From positions 930,001 to 994,000 of the forward strand of contig NZ_OY787466.1 in assembly GCF_963678845.1 (NCBI RefSeq): a stretch of 64,000 nucleotides of DNA, read 5' to 3'. Below, piece by piece: positions 27,144-36,128 of this stretch. The translations under genes were made by a program, and so were the position numbers. This DNA is from an uncultured Bacteroides sp. (GTDB taxonomy: Bacteria; Bacteroidota; Bacteroidia; Bacteroidales; Bacteroidaceae). Position 1 is the stretch's first letter. Each line of letters opens with the position of its first letter. A model generated the notes under the pieces. It worked only from the letters and a program-made list of their open reading frames with translations. It made no database searches and had not been told where the DNA came from.

Positions 27144-28346
27144 ATGAGCTCGAAACAAACAAATAAATTACTTACTTTCTTTTCCCTATACATAGCTCAG
27201 TCTGTACCAATGAGCTTGTTTAGTACATTGCTGCCTGTGCTTATGCGGCAGGACAATTTTTCATTGAGTACCATCGGTCTGCTACAATTAATTAAGCTTC
27301 CCTGGATTCTGAAAGTTTTCTGGGCACCGGTTGTCGATAAGAAAACATCTGATTTGGGCACTTATAAAAGATGGATCTTTTCATCTGAAATGGTTTATGC
27401 CATCTTGATTCTGTTAGTTGCTTTTCTAGACCTGAAGACTAACTTTATAACCATCTTTATTCTGATTATTCTGTCGTTTATGGCTTCTGCCACGCAAGAT
27501 ATTGCTACCGATGCACTAACTGCTCTTTCTTTTAGCCGTAAAGAGAAGAGTCTGGGAAACAGTATGCAAAGCATGGGTAGTTTTGCTGGGGCACTTGTGG
27601 GGGGCGGGTTACTGCTATTGCATTATAAACTCATTGGATGGACTGTTTTATTAATAAGTGTTTCCATATTTGTAATGTTGGCATTGGTCCCGCTTATGTC
27701 ATACAAAGACAGAAGATTTACACCAAAGAAAGGGAGTACACCGATCTGCATGAAAGACCTTCTTCTCTTCTTTAGTCAGAAAGGAGCTGGTCGTCAGTTA
27801 ATCTTTCTTATCCTGTGTTATTCCGGTTTGATTGGAATTCTGGCAATGGTTAAGCCTTATATGGTAGATTTAGGATATAAAACGGGTGATATTGGATTTA
27901 TGTTTGGTATCTTTGGATCGTTATGCGGTTGTCTGTTCTCTTATATAGGTGGATATGTGATTCGTTCATTGGGAAGATTTTATTCTCGAATCATCTTTGC
28001 CTGTGCTATTTTGGCAACTACGTTATTGTTCTATTTCTTGTCACTCACCACACCGGGAACCATTGCTTTGTATGTAGCAATATTTTGTTTGTGGGCTAGT
28101 TATGGTCTTTCTTCAGTATTGGTTAATACTGTTGCCATGGATTTTTTGAGAGACGGTAGGGAAGGAACAGATTTTACTCTGCAAACTGTAATTACTCACT
28201 TAAGTGGTATGATTATTGCCGTGTGCAGTGGTAAAATTGCTGATTGTTTAGGCTACAGCGGACTATTTCTTGTAGAAACTGCCTTGGCCGTGACATCGTT
28301 AATATATATACTTGTTTGTTTTAAAAGACCAGCTCGTCATGAATGA
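27144..28346 (+). CDS. MFS permease of the AmpG/RhtX-like group
   Basis: 400 aa with about twelve hydrophobic segments. IKLPWILKVFWAPVVDKK near the N-terminus is the signature stretch of the AmpG/PAT and RhtX/FptX group, in which single-protein permeases carry muropeptides or iron-siderophores across the inner membrane. Placed between a TonB receptor and two porphyrin enzymes, it is the likely inner-membrane step for the same ligand. Its last 8 bp overlap the hemN start. The ligand is inferred. Confidence 0.82.
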   Translation: MSSKQTNKLLTFFSLYIAQSVPMSLFSTLLPVLMRQDNFSLSTIGLLQLIKLPWILKVFWAPVVDKKTSDLGTYKRWIFSSEMVYAILILLVAFLDLKTNFITIFILIILSFMASATQDIATDALTALSFSRKEKSLGNSMQSMGSFAGALVGGGLLLLHYKLIGWTVLLISVSIFVMLALVPLMSYKDRRFTPKKGSTPICMKDLLLFFSQKGAGRQLIFLILCYSGLIGILAMVKPYMVDLGYKTGDIGFMFGIFGSLCGCLFSYIGGYVIRSLGRFYSRIIFACAILATTLLFYFLSLTTPGTIALYVAIFCLWASYGLSSVLVNTVAMDFLRDGREGTDFTLQTVITHLSGMIIAVCSGKIADCLGYSGLFLVETALAVTSLIYILVCFKRPARHE

Positions 28347-29706
28347 AGATTTAATAGCTAAATATAATGTACCTACGCCCCGGTATACCAGTTATCCCCC
28401 GGCAAATTATTTCCACGATCAGTTTACCAATGAAGATTTTGAGAAAGCTGTAATTGCTTCAAACGAAACTCAACCGCAGAATCTTTCTTTCTATATTCAC
28501 ATTCCTTTCTGTCGCCACCTTTGTCATTACTGTGGATGTAACTCATATCCCATGGCTAAAGATGAAGTAATTGCTGCTTATATAGAAGCATTGAAAAAGG
28601 AGATAAGGAAAGTACTTCCGTTATTGGACAAAAACAGGAAAATATCTCAGATACATTATGGTGGTGGAAGCCCAAGTAGTATTCCGCTTCACTATTTAAA
28701 AGAGATAAATGAACTGCTTCTTTCTCAGTTCTCGTGCACTGATGCTCCCGAAATTGCTATTGAATGTCACCCCGGTTATCTGGATGAAAATAATTGGATG
28801 GAGTTAATCAAAGCAGGATTTAACCGTTGCAGTATAGGTGTGCAGGATTTTAATGAAAAGGTACTCAAAGGGGTGAACAGAAGACCTTCGTTGCTAAACA
28901 TGGAAACCATTTTTGGTTTGCTGAGAGCGCACGGAGTTTCTATCAATCTCGACTTTATCTATGGATTGCCTTACCAGACAGTTCAGAGTTTTGAGGAGAC
29001 ACTTCAAAAGGCTGTTTCGCTGAAACCAGATCGTTTGGTTACTTTTTCCTATGCACATGTGCCTTGGGTAAACAAGGCAATGCTTATTCTCGAAAAGAAT
29101 GGTCTGCCTTCACCGCAGGAAAAGAGTGGTATGTATGATGCAGCTAAACGGATTCTTACTTCAAATGGCTATCAGTCCGTTGGACTGGACCACTTCGTTT
29201 TACCCGATGATGATCTGAATAAAGCTCTTCAGTCTGGACAGTTGCACCGAAACTTTCAGGGATATTGCACAAGGAAAACCACCGGTCAGGTATACGCTTT
29301 TGGTGTGACAGCAATCAGTCAGCTTTCTATGGCTTACAGTCAGAATACAAAAAACATCCCTGAATATATTCAGAAGATGAACGATGGCGAGTTTTCTATA
29401 ATCAAAGGATACACGCTTAATAAGGAAGAGCAGATTGCAAAAGAGGTGATTACAACCTTGATGTGTAACAATAGACTGAACTGGAAAGAGCTATCTTCTC
29501 ATATTGGTGTAGATGAGGCTGATATTAAACATGCAATCTCTTATAGTGAAGATAGTTTGGCTGAGTTTGCGAAAGATGGGATTATTACATATTCTCCCGA
29601 AGAAATAAAAATCACTCCCGAAGGATTCCTTTTTGTACGGAATGTAGCTGCATCGTTTGACCCTTTGATGAAAGGGAATACGAAATTATATTCGAAACCT
29701 GTTTAA
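28339..29706 (+). CDS. hemN: Oxygen-independent coproporphyrinogen III oxidase
   Basis: 455 aa radical-SAM enzyme that turns coproporphyrinogen III into protoporphyrinogen IX. Start chosen at the ATG 28339 (MNEDLIAKYNVPTPRYTSYPP is family-like); it overlaps the permease by 8 bp. The cluster motif is CRHLCHYCGC (CxxxCxxCxC), the form of true HemN rather than the haem chaperone HemW. GGGSPSSI and NLDFIYGLP also match. In a genus usually unable to make haem from scratch, this gene fits use of an imported precursor. Confidence 0.92.
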   Translation: MNEDLIAKYNVPTPRYTSYPPANYFHDQFTNEDFEKAVIASNETQPQNLSFYIHIPFCRHLCHYCGCNSYPMAKDEVIAAYIEALKKEIRKVLPLLDKNRKISQIHYGGGSPSSIPLHYLKEINELLLSQFSCTDAPEIAIECHPGYLDENNWMELIKAGFNRCSIGVQDFNEKVLKGVNRRPSLLNMETIFGLLRAHGVSINLDFIYGLPYQTVQSFEETLQKAVSLKPDRLVTFSYAHVPWVNKAMLILEKNGLPSPQEKSGMYDAAKRILTSNGYQSVGLDHFVLPDDDLNKALQSGQLHRNFQGYCTRKTTGQVYAFGVTAISQLSMAYSQNTKNIPEYIQKMNDGEFSIIKGYTLNKEEQIAKEVITTLMCNNRLNWKELSSHIGVDEADIKHAISYSEDSLAEFAKDGIITYSPEEIKITPEGFLFVRNVAASFDPLMKGNTKLYSKPV

Positions 29707-29720
29707 ATAGAATTTGCTTT

Positions 29721-31094
29721 ATGGATAATAGTAGAGATGTAGACGTTGTTGTTATTGGCGCGGGAATCACAGGACTTACCACTGCTTTCCTATTGATTAA
29801 AAAAGGATTGAAGGTGCTTCTTCTGGAAAAGAACTCCAGAGTAGGAGGGCAAATGGAATCTATCCGGGAAGATGGCTTTGTTTTTGAAACGGGCCCCAAT
29901 ACAGGAGTAATTTCTAATGCTGAGGTCGTTGAACTATTCCAGATGCTACAAGGTCATTGCTCTCTCGAAGTGGCCCATAAAGAAGCAAAAGTACGGTTAA
30001 TATGGAAAGAAGGAGCATTTCATCCGTTACCTTCAAGTCTCTCTTCGGCTGTTACTACACCTCTGTTTACATGGAACGATAAGATACGCATACTCTTTGA
30101 ACCTTTCCGTAAGAAAGGAAACGATCCTTTTGAGAGTATAGGGAGTCTGGCTCGCAGAAGGCTGGGGAAATCATTCGTAGATTATGCTATTGATCCCTTT
30201 ATATCAGGTATCTATGCCGGCAATCCAGATAAACTTGTTACCCGTTTTGCACTTCCTAAACTTTATAATCTGGAACAAAACTACGGTAGTTTTATACGAG
30301 GTGCTATTAAAAAAGCTTCCGAACCTAAATCCGATCGTGATAAATTGGCCACAAAAGAAGTATTCTCTGTGCCAGGTGGATTCGGAATGCTGGCAAAAGC
30401 TCTTGCCGATGAGATTACAGAGGAGAATATCCGCCTGTCAGTAGGAGATATTCACGTTCAACCGACTTCTGATGGTTGGAAAACTGTTTTGCCTGGTGGA
30501 GAACAAATCCATTCACGCTATATAGTCTCTACCGCAGCCGCCTATGCGTTGCCATCACTGCTACCATTTATTGCAGAAAAGGAGATGAAACCTATCAGCT
30601 CCCTTCATTACGCACCGGTTGTTCAGGTAGGAGTAGGAGTGGAGAAAGCAGGTAGTTATGTACCTAATGCTTTTGGAGGATTAGTCCCTTCCCGTGAAAA
30701 TCAAAAGATGCTTGGCATCTTGTTCCCTTCTTCCTGTTTCTCTGGTCGTTGTCCCGAAGGAGGTGGTACGCTTTCTTTCTTTATTGGCGGAAGCAAACAT
30801 CCCGAATATCTAGCCTATACTGATGAGCAACTGAAGGAGCTGGTGAAAGATTCATTGCACAACATGCTAGGATTCCCAGCCAATTACTCTCCCGAAAAGA
30901 TAAAGATCTTCAGGCATGAACAAGCAATACCGCAATACGAAGCCGATAGCGAACAAAGACTTGCAAGCATAGAGCAAATAGAACAGCAGTATTCGGGTTT
31001 ATTCCTTGCCGGTGGTATAAAAAATGGCATTGGTGTGTCGGATCGTATAAAGCAAGCAACCAATATTGCTGAAGAAATTGGAAATCAAATGTAA
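29721..31094 (+). CDS. hemY: Protoporphyrinogen oxidase, HemY/HemG flavoprotein type
   Basis: 457 aa FAD enzyme that oxidises protoporphyrinogen IX to protoporphyrin IX. FAD-binding motif VVIGAGITGLTTAFLL, then EKNSRVGGQMESI and FETGPNT at the N-terminus, and the C-terminal FLAGGIKNGIGVSDRI that closes the FAD site. It starts 14 bp after hemN and ends the operon. Ferrochelatase is not in the window. A coproporphyrinogen oxidase activity is the main alternative. Confidence 0.9.
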   Translation: MDNSRDVDVVVIGAGITGLTTAFLLIKKGLKVLLLEKNSRVGGQMESIREDGFVFETGPNTGVISNAEVVELFQMLQGHCSLEVAHKEAKVRLIWKEGAFHPLPSSLSSAVTTPLFTWNDKIRILFEPFRKKGNDPFESIGSLARRRLGKSFVDYAIDPFISGIYAGNPDKLVTRFALPKLYNLEQNYGSFIRGAIKKASEPKSDRDKLATKEVFSVPGGFGMLAKALADEITEENIRLSVGDIHVQPTSDGWKTVLPGGEQIHSRYIVSTAAAYALPSLLPFIAEKEMKPISSLHYAPVVQVGVGVEKAGSYVPNAFGGLVPSRENQKMLGILFPSSCFSGRCPEGGGTLSFFIGGSKHPEYLAYTDEQLKELVKDSLHNMLGFPANYSPEKIKIFRHEQAIPQYEADSEQRLASIEQIEQQYSGLFLAGGIKNGIGVSDRIKQATNIAEEIGNQM

Positions 31095-31739
31095 TATTAT
31101 TCTGGAATTAATTCAGAAATCAAAAGGGTTAATTATAATTATCTCTTCTCACTCTTCTCAAACTTTACTCAGATTATCATTTATCTCCTTAACTTTATAT
31201 GGAATGCCTATGTTTATTAATGTTTTATAGGTTTATGTTTTCTGCAAACATGTACAAGTTTGAATCCAATTATGTACATTTTTGTTCCTAAACATGTACA
31301 TAATTGGGCTGATGTCTCGTTTTATTTGTATTAATTCCTTTAATAATATTGATTAAACAGACGATGCTTGATTGCTAATGCATTAGCTCTCTTTGTTATT
31401 GGCTGATTTATAGACTCGTTCTCCACCCCAGTCTTTTAGTATAACTTTGCATTGGATAGTAATCTCGTACAAATACTATAAATAATAGCATGATAAGTGT
31501 GTTTTTTGCAATTTAATCAACACTTTTTGCAACATATCCCCCATGCTAGCCGGTGAAGGTTTTCTGAGCTAAACTAATTGACTAAATTTGTTTCAGATAA
31601 TTATAGTTTAATTGGGTTAACTTTATTCTTACTCTCTCTCTTATAAACTGGTTAGGTTGAGGCAAATATGTCCACAATTATTTGGTGTTGTGTACGTGTT
31701 TGCCCTCAGTCTTTTTAGGAGGGCATTATACCGTTGAAA
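31095..31739. other. 645-bp space between convergent genes
   Basis: Holds the three-palindrome array (31243-31308), a -7-like box TAACTTTG (31442-31449) without a clear -33, and a short hairpin (TGCCCTC 31701-31707 with GAGGGCA 31719-31725) 14 bp past the LytTR gene's stop. No ORF or RNA gene was recognised. Space this large between convergent genes is unusual for the window. Confidence 0.5.
31243..31308. repeat. Array of three TGTACA-centred palindromes, 22 bp apart
   Basis: Three 22-bp units with TGTACA at 31251-31256, 31273-31278 and 31295-31300 (centres 31253.5, 31275.5 and 31297.5). The first is an 18-bp palindrome with one mismatched pair; units two and three together form a perfect 14-bp inverted repeat (31266-31279 with 31294-31307). 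Consensus AAACATGTACATnTTTG. It lies between convergent genes, so it is not an obvious operator. Confidence 0.75.
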
Positions 31740-32504
31740 TTATATTAAGTTGAATTTGTCCTGAACCGATTTAAAATAAGACCGTGATATTAATAAGTCT
31801 TTTTTTTCTTCGTAAGGCGGATATAATAAACATTCCTTTCCTTCAATTTTTGCCAGAGAATTTATATTGATTATTTGTTGCTGATTTATCTGTGCAAAAG
31901 ATTTAGATAGCTTAAGAATATCCTCAGCTGCAGTATTCCTCTTTAACTGGACATGCTTTTCATTCTGTAAACTCACATACCAATGCTTACTTTCTTTTGT
32001 ATATTCAAAATAGCCAATCTGTTCCTGGTGAAGAGTGATATATCCGGTAATTGTTGCTATTAGGAATGTTCTGTTCTCTGGTAATAGCTCAAAGAGAGAA
32101 TCAATTAAAGATGATAATTTATCTTTTTTTTCAACCGCGGAAAAGAAACGATTCATCACTGCGAGAAACTCATCTTGTTCGTAAGGTTTTAATAAATAGT
32201 CGAATGCTGATTCTCTTAACGCCTCGAGCAGGTATTTCTCATAGGCAGTATAAAAGACCACATGTATTTGCCAGTCTATCATTTCTTTTATCTCGCGAAG
32301 CAGTTCCAGTCCACTTGTCTCCGGCATCTCAACATCCAGGAACAGAAGATTGGGCTTTTTCTCAAGGATAAGGTCTTTTCCGGCTTTTGCCGTTTGTGCT
32401 GTACCCGAGATATTAATATTGCCGAAGTCGGCAAGAGATTTGCATAAATTGTTTATTCCAATTTCTTCATCGTCTATTATTACTACATTGTATAAATTGC
32501 TCAT
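31740..32504 (-). CDS. LytTR-family response regulator
   Basis: 254 aa. Receiver domain with acidic pocket D11-D12, phosphoacceptor D57 in LLFLDVEMP and the conserved Thr/Lys region VVFYTAY and YLLKPYEQDEF. A LytTR DNA-binding domain fills the C-terminal third (ITLHQEQIGYFEYTKESKHWYV, RNTAAEDILKLSKSF, QIININSLAKI). It starts 2 bp after the kinase stop, so both are one operon. These pairs in Bacteroidetes control surface or metabolic genes; the target is unknown. Confidence 0.92.
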   Translation of the reverse strand: MSNLYNVVIIDDEEIGINNLCKSLADFGNINISGTAQTAKAGKDLILEKKPNLLFLDVEMPETSGLELLREIKEMIDWQIHVVFYTAYEKYLLEALRESAFDYLLKPYEQDEFLAVMNRFFSAVEKKDKLSSLIDSLFELLPENRTFLIATITGYITLHQEQIGYFEYTKESKHWYVSLQNEKHVQLKRNTAAEDILKLSKSFAQINQQQIININSLAKIEGKECLLYPPYEEKKDLLISRSYFKSVQDKFNLI

Positions 32505-32506
32505 AG

Positions 32507-34540
32507 TTATTCAAATTTATAATTATCGGGAACGAAAATTTTAACTTCAGTACCACAAATAGTTCCATTCTCACGAATATTCTGAATAGTGAAATCTGTC
32601 TTATCTATATTTTTACCGTTTAAAAGCTGGATTGTCTGGAACAAAACTTTTAGTCCGGTTCCTGTTCCTTTGGTCTGACTTTCCTGCTGAGGAAAGTATC
32701 CTGCTCCGTTGTCGCGAATAAAGATATTCATTCCGTTTTGTTCCTTAGTCACATTAATGCTTAGTATTTTCTTTCCTTCCTTGGGGCGCAAAGCATGCTT
32801 CAACGCATTCTCAACAGGAATTTGTATTGACATTGAAAGGATAAACGTTTTCTCTAAATCAATCAGGCTATCTATTTCCCATTCAAGATGGAAATCATCT
32901 CCCTGATTTCTTTTTTCCAGCTCAATATATGACTTAACGAACTCTAACTCTTCTGCCAGAGCAATGTTTACATTCTCCGTTATTTCAAGGTTTTTTCGCA
33001 TCAGCGTCACCAGCGTATATAAGTTTTTACGCTTGTTTTCGTCCAATGAACTGATTTCATTGTTGAGCACATTGAATATAAAATGAGGAGAAATCCGGTT
33101 GCGAATGTTTTCCATCCGGAGTTTGGTGAGGTGATCAATGTACTTTATTCGTTGCAGATCTTTCTTCCTTTTCATATAAAAGTAGATAAAGACCGAAGTT
33201 GCCACCACAAACAGGCAAAACAATATCCAGATTAAAGAAGTTAGTTTCAGATTTTTCACTTGTGAAGCCTGTTTCTGAATAACAAGTTTCTTGTTTATTA
33301 ATGTAGTGTCTTGTTTATAGCGCAGATCGATCTCCGAAATTCTTTTTTCTGCCCTGTCATTGCGAACAGAATCATTTATAGCTATATTTTTTGACTGGTA
33401 ATAGTATGCCTGTTTAAAGTTCCCCGTTTGGGCGTAATATTTCTGCAGATACTTGTTTCTTATAGATAAAATATTCAGCTCAATGCCTGCTGAATCTTTT
33501 GTCTCTTCCAGTAACTGCCTGGATAGCTGATTGTTTTTCTGTTTTAGCGCAAGTCCGGCCCTGATTGTTGCAATGTAATAAAGAGCTGTTTTTTGTTTTA
33601 TTGATGAGAAGTAAGCATAGCTTTTGTCAAGGCATAGCGGAACAGAATCTAGTTTGTTGAGATTCAGATAAATATCTCCAAGATTCAGATTGCACAGACT
33701 GAGGTAAAACTGATAATCACCTTTTGAAACTAATGCTTTTGCTTTCTTAAACCAGGGCAATGCTTTGGCATATTCTTCCTTGTAATAGTAGAAGTTTCCA
33801 CGGTTGTTGCAGAATGTGAACTTTTCGGCCAATGTTCTGTCCTTGTAAAATTTCTCGGCAAGGCGGTAGTAACTGTCAGACAATTCAAAATCGCGTAATT
33901 CCATATAAATCTGGCCTAATCCAAAGTAGATAGGAAATCCCATCTTATCCGTCATTAGCAAAGAATCACTCTTTGACAGTGCTTTTCTGTAATTGAATGC
34001 ACTCATGGCTAAATCTCCTTTTCTTGAATAAGCATCAGCCAGATTTATGTACATATCGGGAATACGATCTGTTTTATTGGCCAGTTCGTACTGCTTTAAT
34101 GCTTCTTTAAAATGTACAAGTGACGAATCGGCTACACTCATTTGCCCATAATAAACTCCGATATTGTTGTGTGATGAGGCTAGTAGCTCGTGAATAATGG
34201 GAGATGCTTCTTGATGTTTACAGAAATTGATTACCTTATGAGACAGTAGAAAAGAGGAATCGTACTGATTTACGGCAGCGTATGTTAAAGCGAAAGTATT
34301 CAATGCTTTATAATACATCGGGCTATCTGGAGCCATCCTCATGGCCTTTTTAAGTAAATCCCGTGAAAATTTTATATTCTTGTAGGATGAATCCTGAGCC
34401 TTTTGTATAAATGAGTCTATCAGTTGGCTTTTGCTTATTTGGGCATTGCCTTGTTTTCGACAAGAACAGAGATTTATAAGTAGAATGATAACCAATATAT
34501 TTGTAGCAATAGTTAATCCTGTATTATTCTTAATGTTCAT
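32507..34540 (-). CDS. TPR-containing sensor histidine kinase (LytS-like catalytic core)
   Basis: 677 aa. Lipoprotein-like or uncleaved signal (LCSC near residue 27), then several TPR repeats (for example residues about 50-370) outside the inner membrane, one membrane helix (SLIWILFCLFVVATSVFIYF), a coiled region, and the His_kinase domain with the phospho-His in ISPHFIFNVLN. The nucleotide-binding domain has VENALKHAL and FIRDNGAGYF. Signal is probably sensed by the TPR part through protein contact. Partner regulator lies directly downstream. Confidence 0.9.
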   Translation of the reverse strand: MNIKNNTGLTIATNILVIILLINLCSCRKQGNAQISKSQLIDSFIQKAQDSSYKNIKFSRDLLKKAMRMAPDSPMYYKALNTFALTYAAVNQYDSSFLLSHKVINFCKHQEASPIIHELLASSHNNIGVYYGQMSVADSSLVHFKEALKQYELANKTDRIPDMYINLADAYSRKGDLAMSAFNYRKALSKSDSLLMTDKMGFPIYFGLGQIYMELRDFELSDSYYRLAEKFYKDRTLAEKFTFCNNRGNFYYYKEEYAKALPWFKKAKALVSKGDYQFYLSLCNLNLGDIYLNLNKLDSVPLCLDKSYAYFSSIKQKTALYYIATIRAGLALKQKNNQLSRQLLEETKDSAGIELNILSIRNKYLQKYYAQTGNFKQAYYYQSKNIAINDSVRNDRAEKRISEIDLRYKQDTTLINKKLVIQKQASQVKNLKLTSLIWILFCLFVVATSVFIYFYMKRKKDLQRIKYIDHLTKLRMENIRNRISPHFIFNVLNNEISSLDENKRKNLYTLVTLMRKNLEITENVNIALAEELEFVKSYIELEKRNQGDDFHLEWEIDSLIDLEKTFILSMSIQIPVENALKHALRPKEGKKILSINVTKEQNGMNIFIRDNGAGYFPQQESQTKGTGTGLKVLFQTIQLLNGKNIDKTDFTIQNIRENGTICGTEVKIFVPDNYKFE

Positions 34541-34826
34541 GTTGGGAGCTTAATTTTAATTGTTGTTACAAAAATAGGAATAATTGCTTATAGTTTGTTC
34601 TTTATTTGGGTAAAATATATATGTGAATATATTTGTATTGAGCTTATTATTAATATTTACATCTTGTTTTTATATAATAATTGAATAATAATGAGGTGTT
34701 AGGAGTATAAATAATATAATTTATCGGGTAGAATAGCTTGTTTAGCTTTGAAAGATAAAAATAAAAAAAGAGTTTTTTTTCTTCCCATTAAAATAATTAC
34801 TTTTAGTTACAACACTTTAAATAATT

Positions 34827-34976
34827 ATGTATTTAACGGATTTAGAAGAAACGTTGTGGTGGTATTGCCGCTACTTTGGTTACGTTTGCTATGGATTATA
34901 CGAAAGAAAAGGATCTGAAGGTAATTGCAATCTGTCTTTTTGTGAGAACTTTTATACAAAGGCCCCCGGCGAATAA
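34827..34976 (+). CDS. Doubtful small ORF, 49 codons
   Basis: ATG at 34827 to TAA at 34976; product rich in Tyr, Cys and Trp near the start. No domain, signal or ribosome-binding site supports it. Another frame over the same bases is also open for about 40 codons (LVTFAMDYTKEKDLKVIAI), so this could be a decayed gene end. Listed only for completeness. Confidence 0.15.
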   Translation: MYLTDLEETLWWYCRYFGYVCYGLYERKGSEGNCNLSFCENFYTKAPGE

Positions 34977-35009
34977 ATAAGCCATTACGTTCTAATCTTT
35001 TCTTATTAA

Positions 35010-35041
35010 ATTGGATAAAACTTAAAATAGAAGTATATTTG
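35010..35041 (+). promoter_or_regulatory. Promoter of the CDF transporter gene
   Basis: -33 ATTG (35010-35013), 20-bp spacer, -7 TATATTTG (35034-35041). It covers the TTG at 35039, which rules that codon out as a start; the ATG at 35075 gives a leader of about 27 nt. Confidence 0.7.
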
Positions 35042-35074
35042 TCATTATTACTAATATACTTAATACAAGTATCA

Positions 35075-36061
35075 ATGAAGGAAGATTTAATTAAACAAAA
35101 GGTTCAAGGTTGGATTGTCTCTTTTTCTCTGCTCATTCTAATCGGAAAGTTTATAGCTTTCTTTCTTACTAATTCAGTCGGAATATTAACAGATGCAATG
35201 GAAAGCATTGTGAATGTGATTGCCGGACTAATCAGCTTTCTTAGTTTAAGGTATGCTGCCCGGCCTAAGGACAAAGGGCATCCTTTTGGCCATGGAAAGA
35301 TTGAATTAATCTCTGCTTCTATCGAAGGATTGCTTATTATAATAGCAGGAGGGATGATTATATTTGAGGGAATAAAACGTCTTTTTGAACCGGCTACTAT
35401 AGGTAAACTGGATATTGGTATAGCAGTGGTTGCTGTTGCCGGACTTATGAATTATGTAATGGGATGGTATAGCATTCGTATGGGAAAGAAATATAGTTCA
35501 ATTGCATTAGTAGCCGGAGGAAAGCATCTACAGTCGGATACATACTCCACTATCGGCCTTGTGATTGGTCTTACTTTACTTTATTTCACCGGATTAAAAT
35601 GGATTGATAGTGCCTTGGCGCTGGTTTTTGGTTCAATAATTGTAGTTACGGGCATTCTTATTCTTCGCAAAACGGTTGCTAATTTGATAGACAAAGCCGA
35701 TGATGAGGTACTTCGAAAAATGCTGGAAGTGATATCAACGGCTAGAAAGCCGGAATGGGTGGACATCCATAATATGAAAATAATCAAATATGGTAGTTGC
35801 CTTTTTGTTGATTGTGATTTAACATTGCCCTGGTTTTATAATATAACTGAGGGGCATAAAGCCTGTGAGGATCTGAGAGGTATGTTGTCAGCTAAGTATT
35901 CTGATCGTTTGCTGGTTACTATACATTCTGATCCATGTTTGGAAAAACATTGTGATCATTGTCAGATGGCTGATTGCATTTACAGGAAATCGCCATTCGT
36001 TGCAGCGTTGAATCTCACATTGGAAGAGCTCACTGCGAGTGACGAAGAACGCAAAGAATAA
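35075..36061 (+). CDS. Cation diffusion facilitator (CDF) metal exporter
   Basis: 328 aa with six hydrophobic segments. Metal-site residues are visible in TDAMESIVN (TM2), HPFGHGK (loop) and LQSDTYSTIG (TM5), and a C-terminal cytoplasmic domain holds DIHNMKI. The tail carries an unusual Cys cluster (CLEKHCDHCQMADC) that could bind metal. Such proteins export Zn2+, Fe2+ or Mn2+ with proton exchange; the metal cannot be chosen here. Start at the ATG 35075 (KEDLIKQKVQGWIV). Confidence 0.9.
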   Translation: MKEDLIKQKVQGWIVSFSLLILIGKFIAFFLTNSVGILTDAMESIVNVIAGLISFLSLRYAARPKDKGHPFGHGKIELISASIEGLLIIIAGGMIIFEGIKRLFEPATIGKLDIGIAVVAVAGLMNYVMGWYSIRMGKKYSSIALVAGGKHLQSDTYSTIGLVIGLTLLYFTGLKWIDSALALVFGSIIVVTGILILRKTVANLIDKADDEVLRKMLEVISTARKPEWVDIHNMKIIKYGSCLFVDCDLTLPWFYNITEGHKACEDLRGMLSAKYSDRLLVTIHSDPCLEKHCDHCQMADCIYRKSPFVAALNLTLEELTASDEERKE

Positions 36062-36128
36062 GAGGCAGACATAAGCTTGTTTCAATAAGATAAATAAGTT
36101 GATTCTACTAATTCTTAGTTACAGAAAT

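Larger units (their letters stand above)
34541..35074. other. 534-bp intergenic stretch
   Basis: AT-rich, between the kinase and the CDF transporter genes, which diverge. A 49-codon ORF (34827-34976, product begins MYLTDLEETLWWYCRYFG) is described separately. The promoter of the CDF gene sits at its right end. Nothing else was recognised. Confidence 0.45.

Noticed and set aside
31442..31449. Promoter for a hidden RNA after the TGTACA array
   Set aside because: The -7 box TAACTTTG stands without a -33 and no RNA structure or ORF was recognised.
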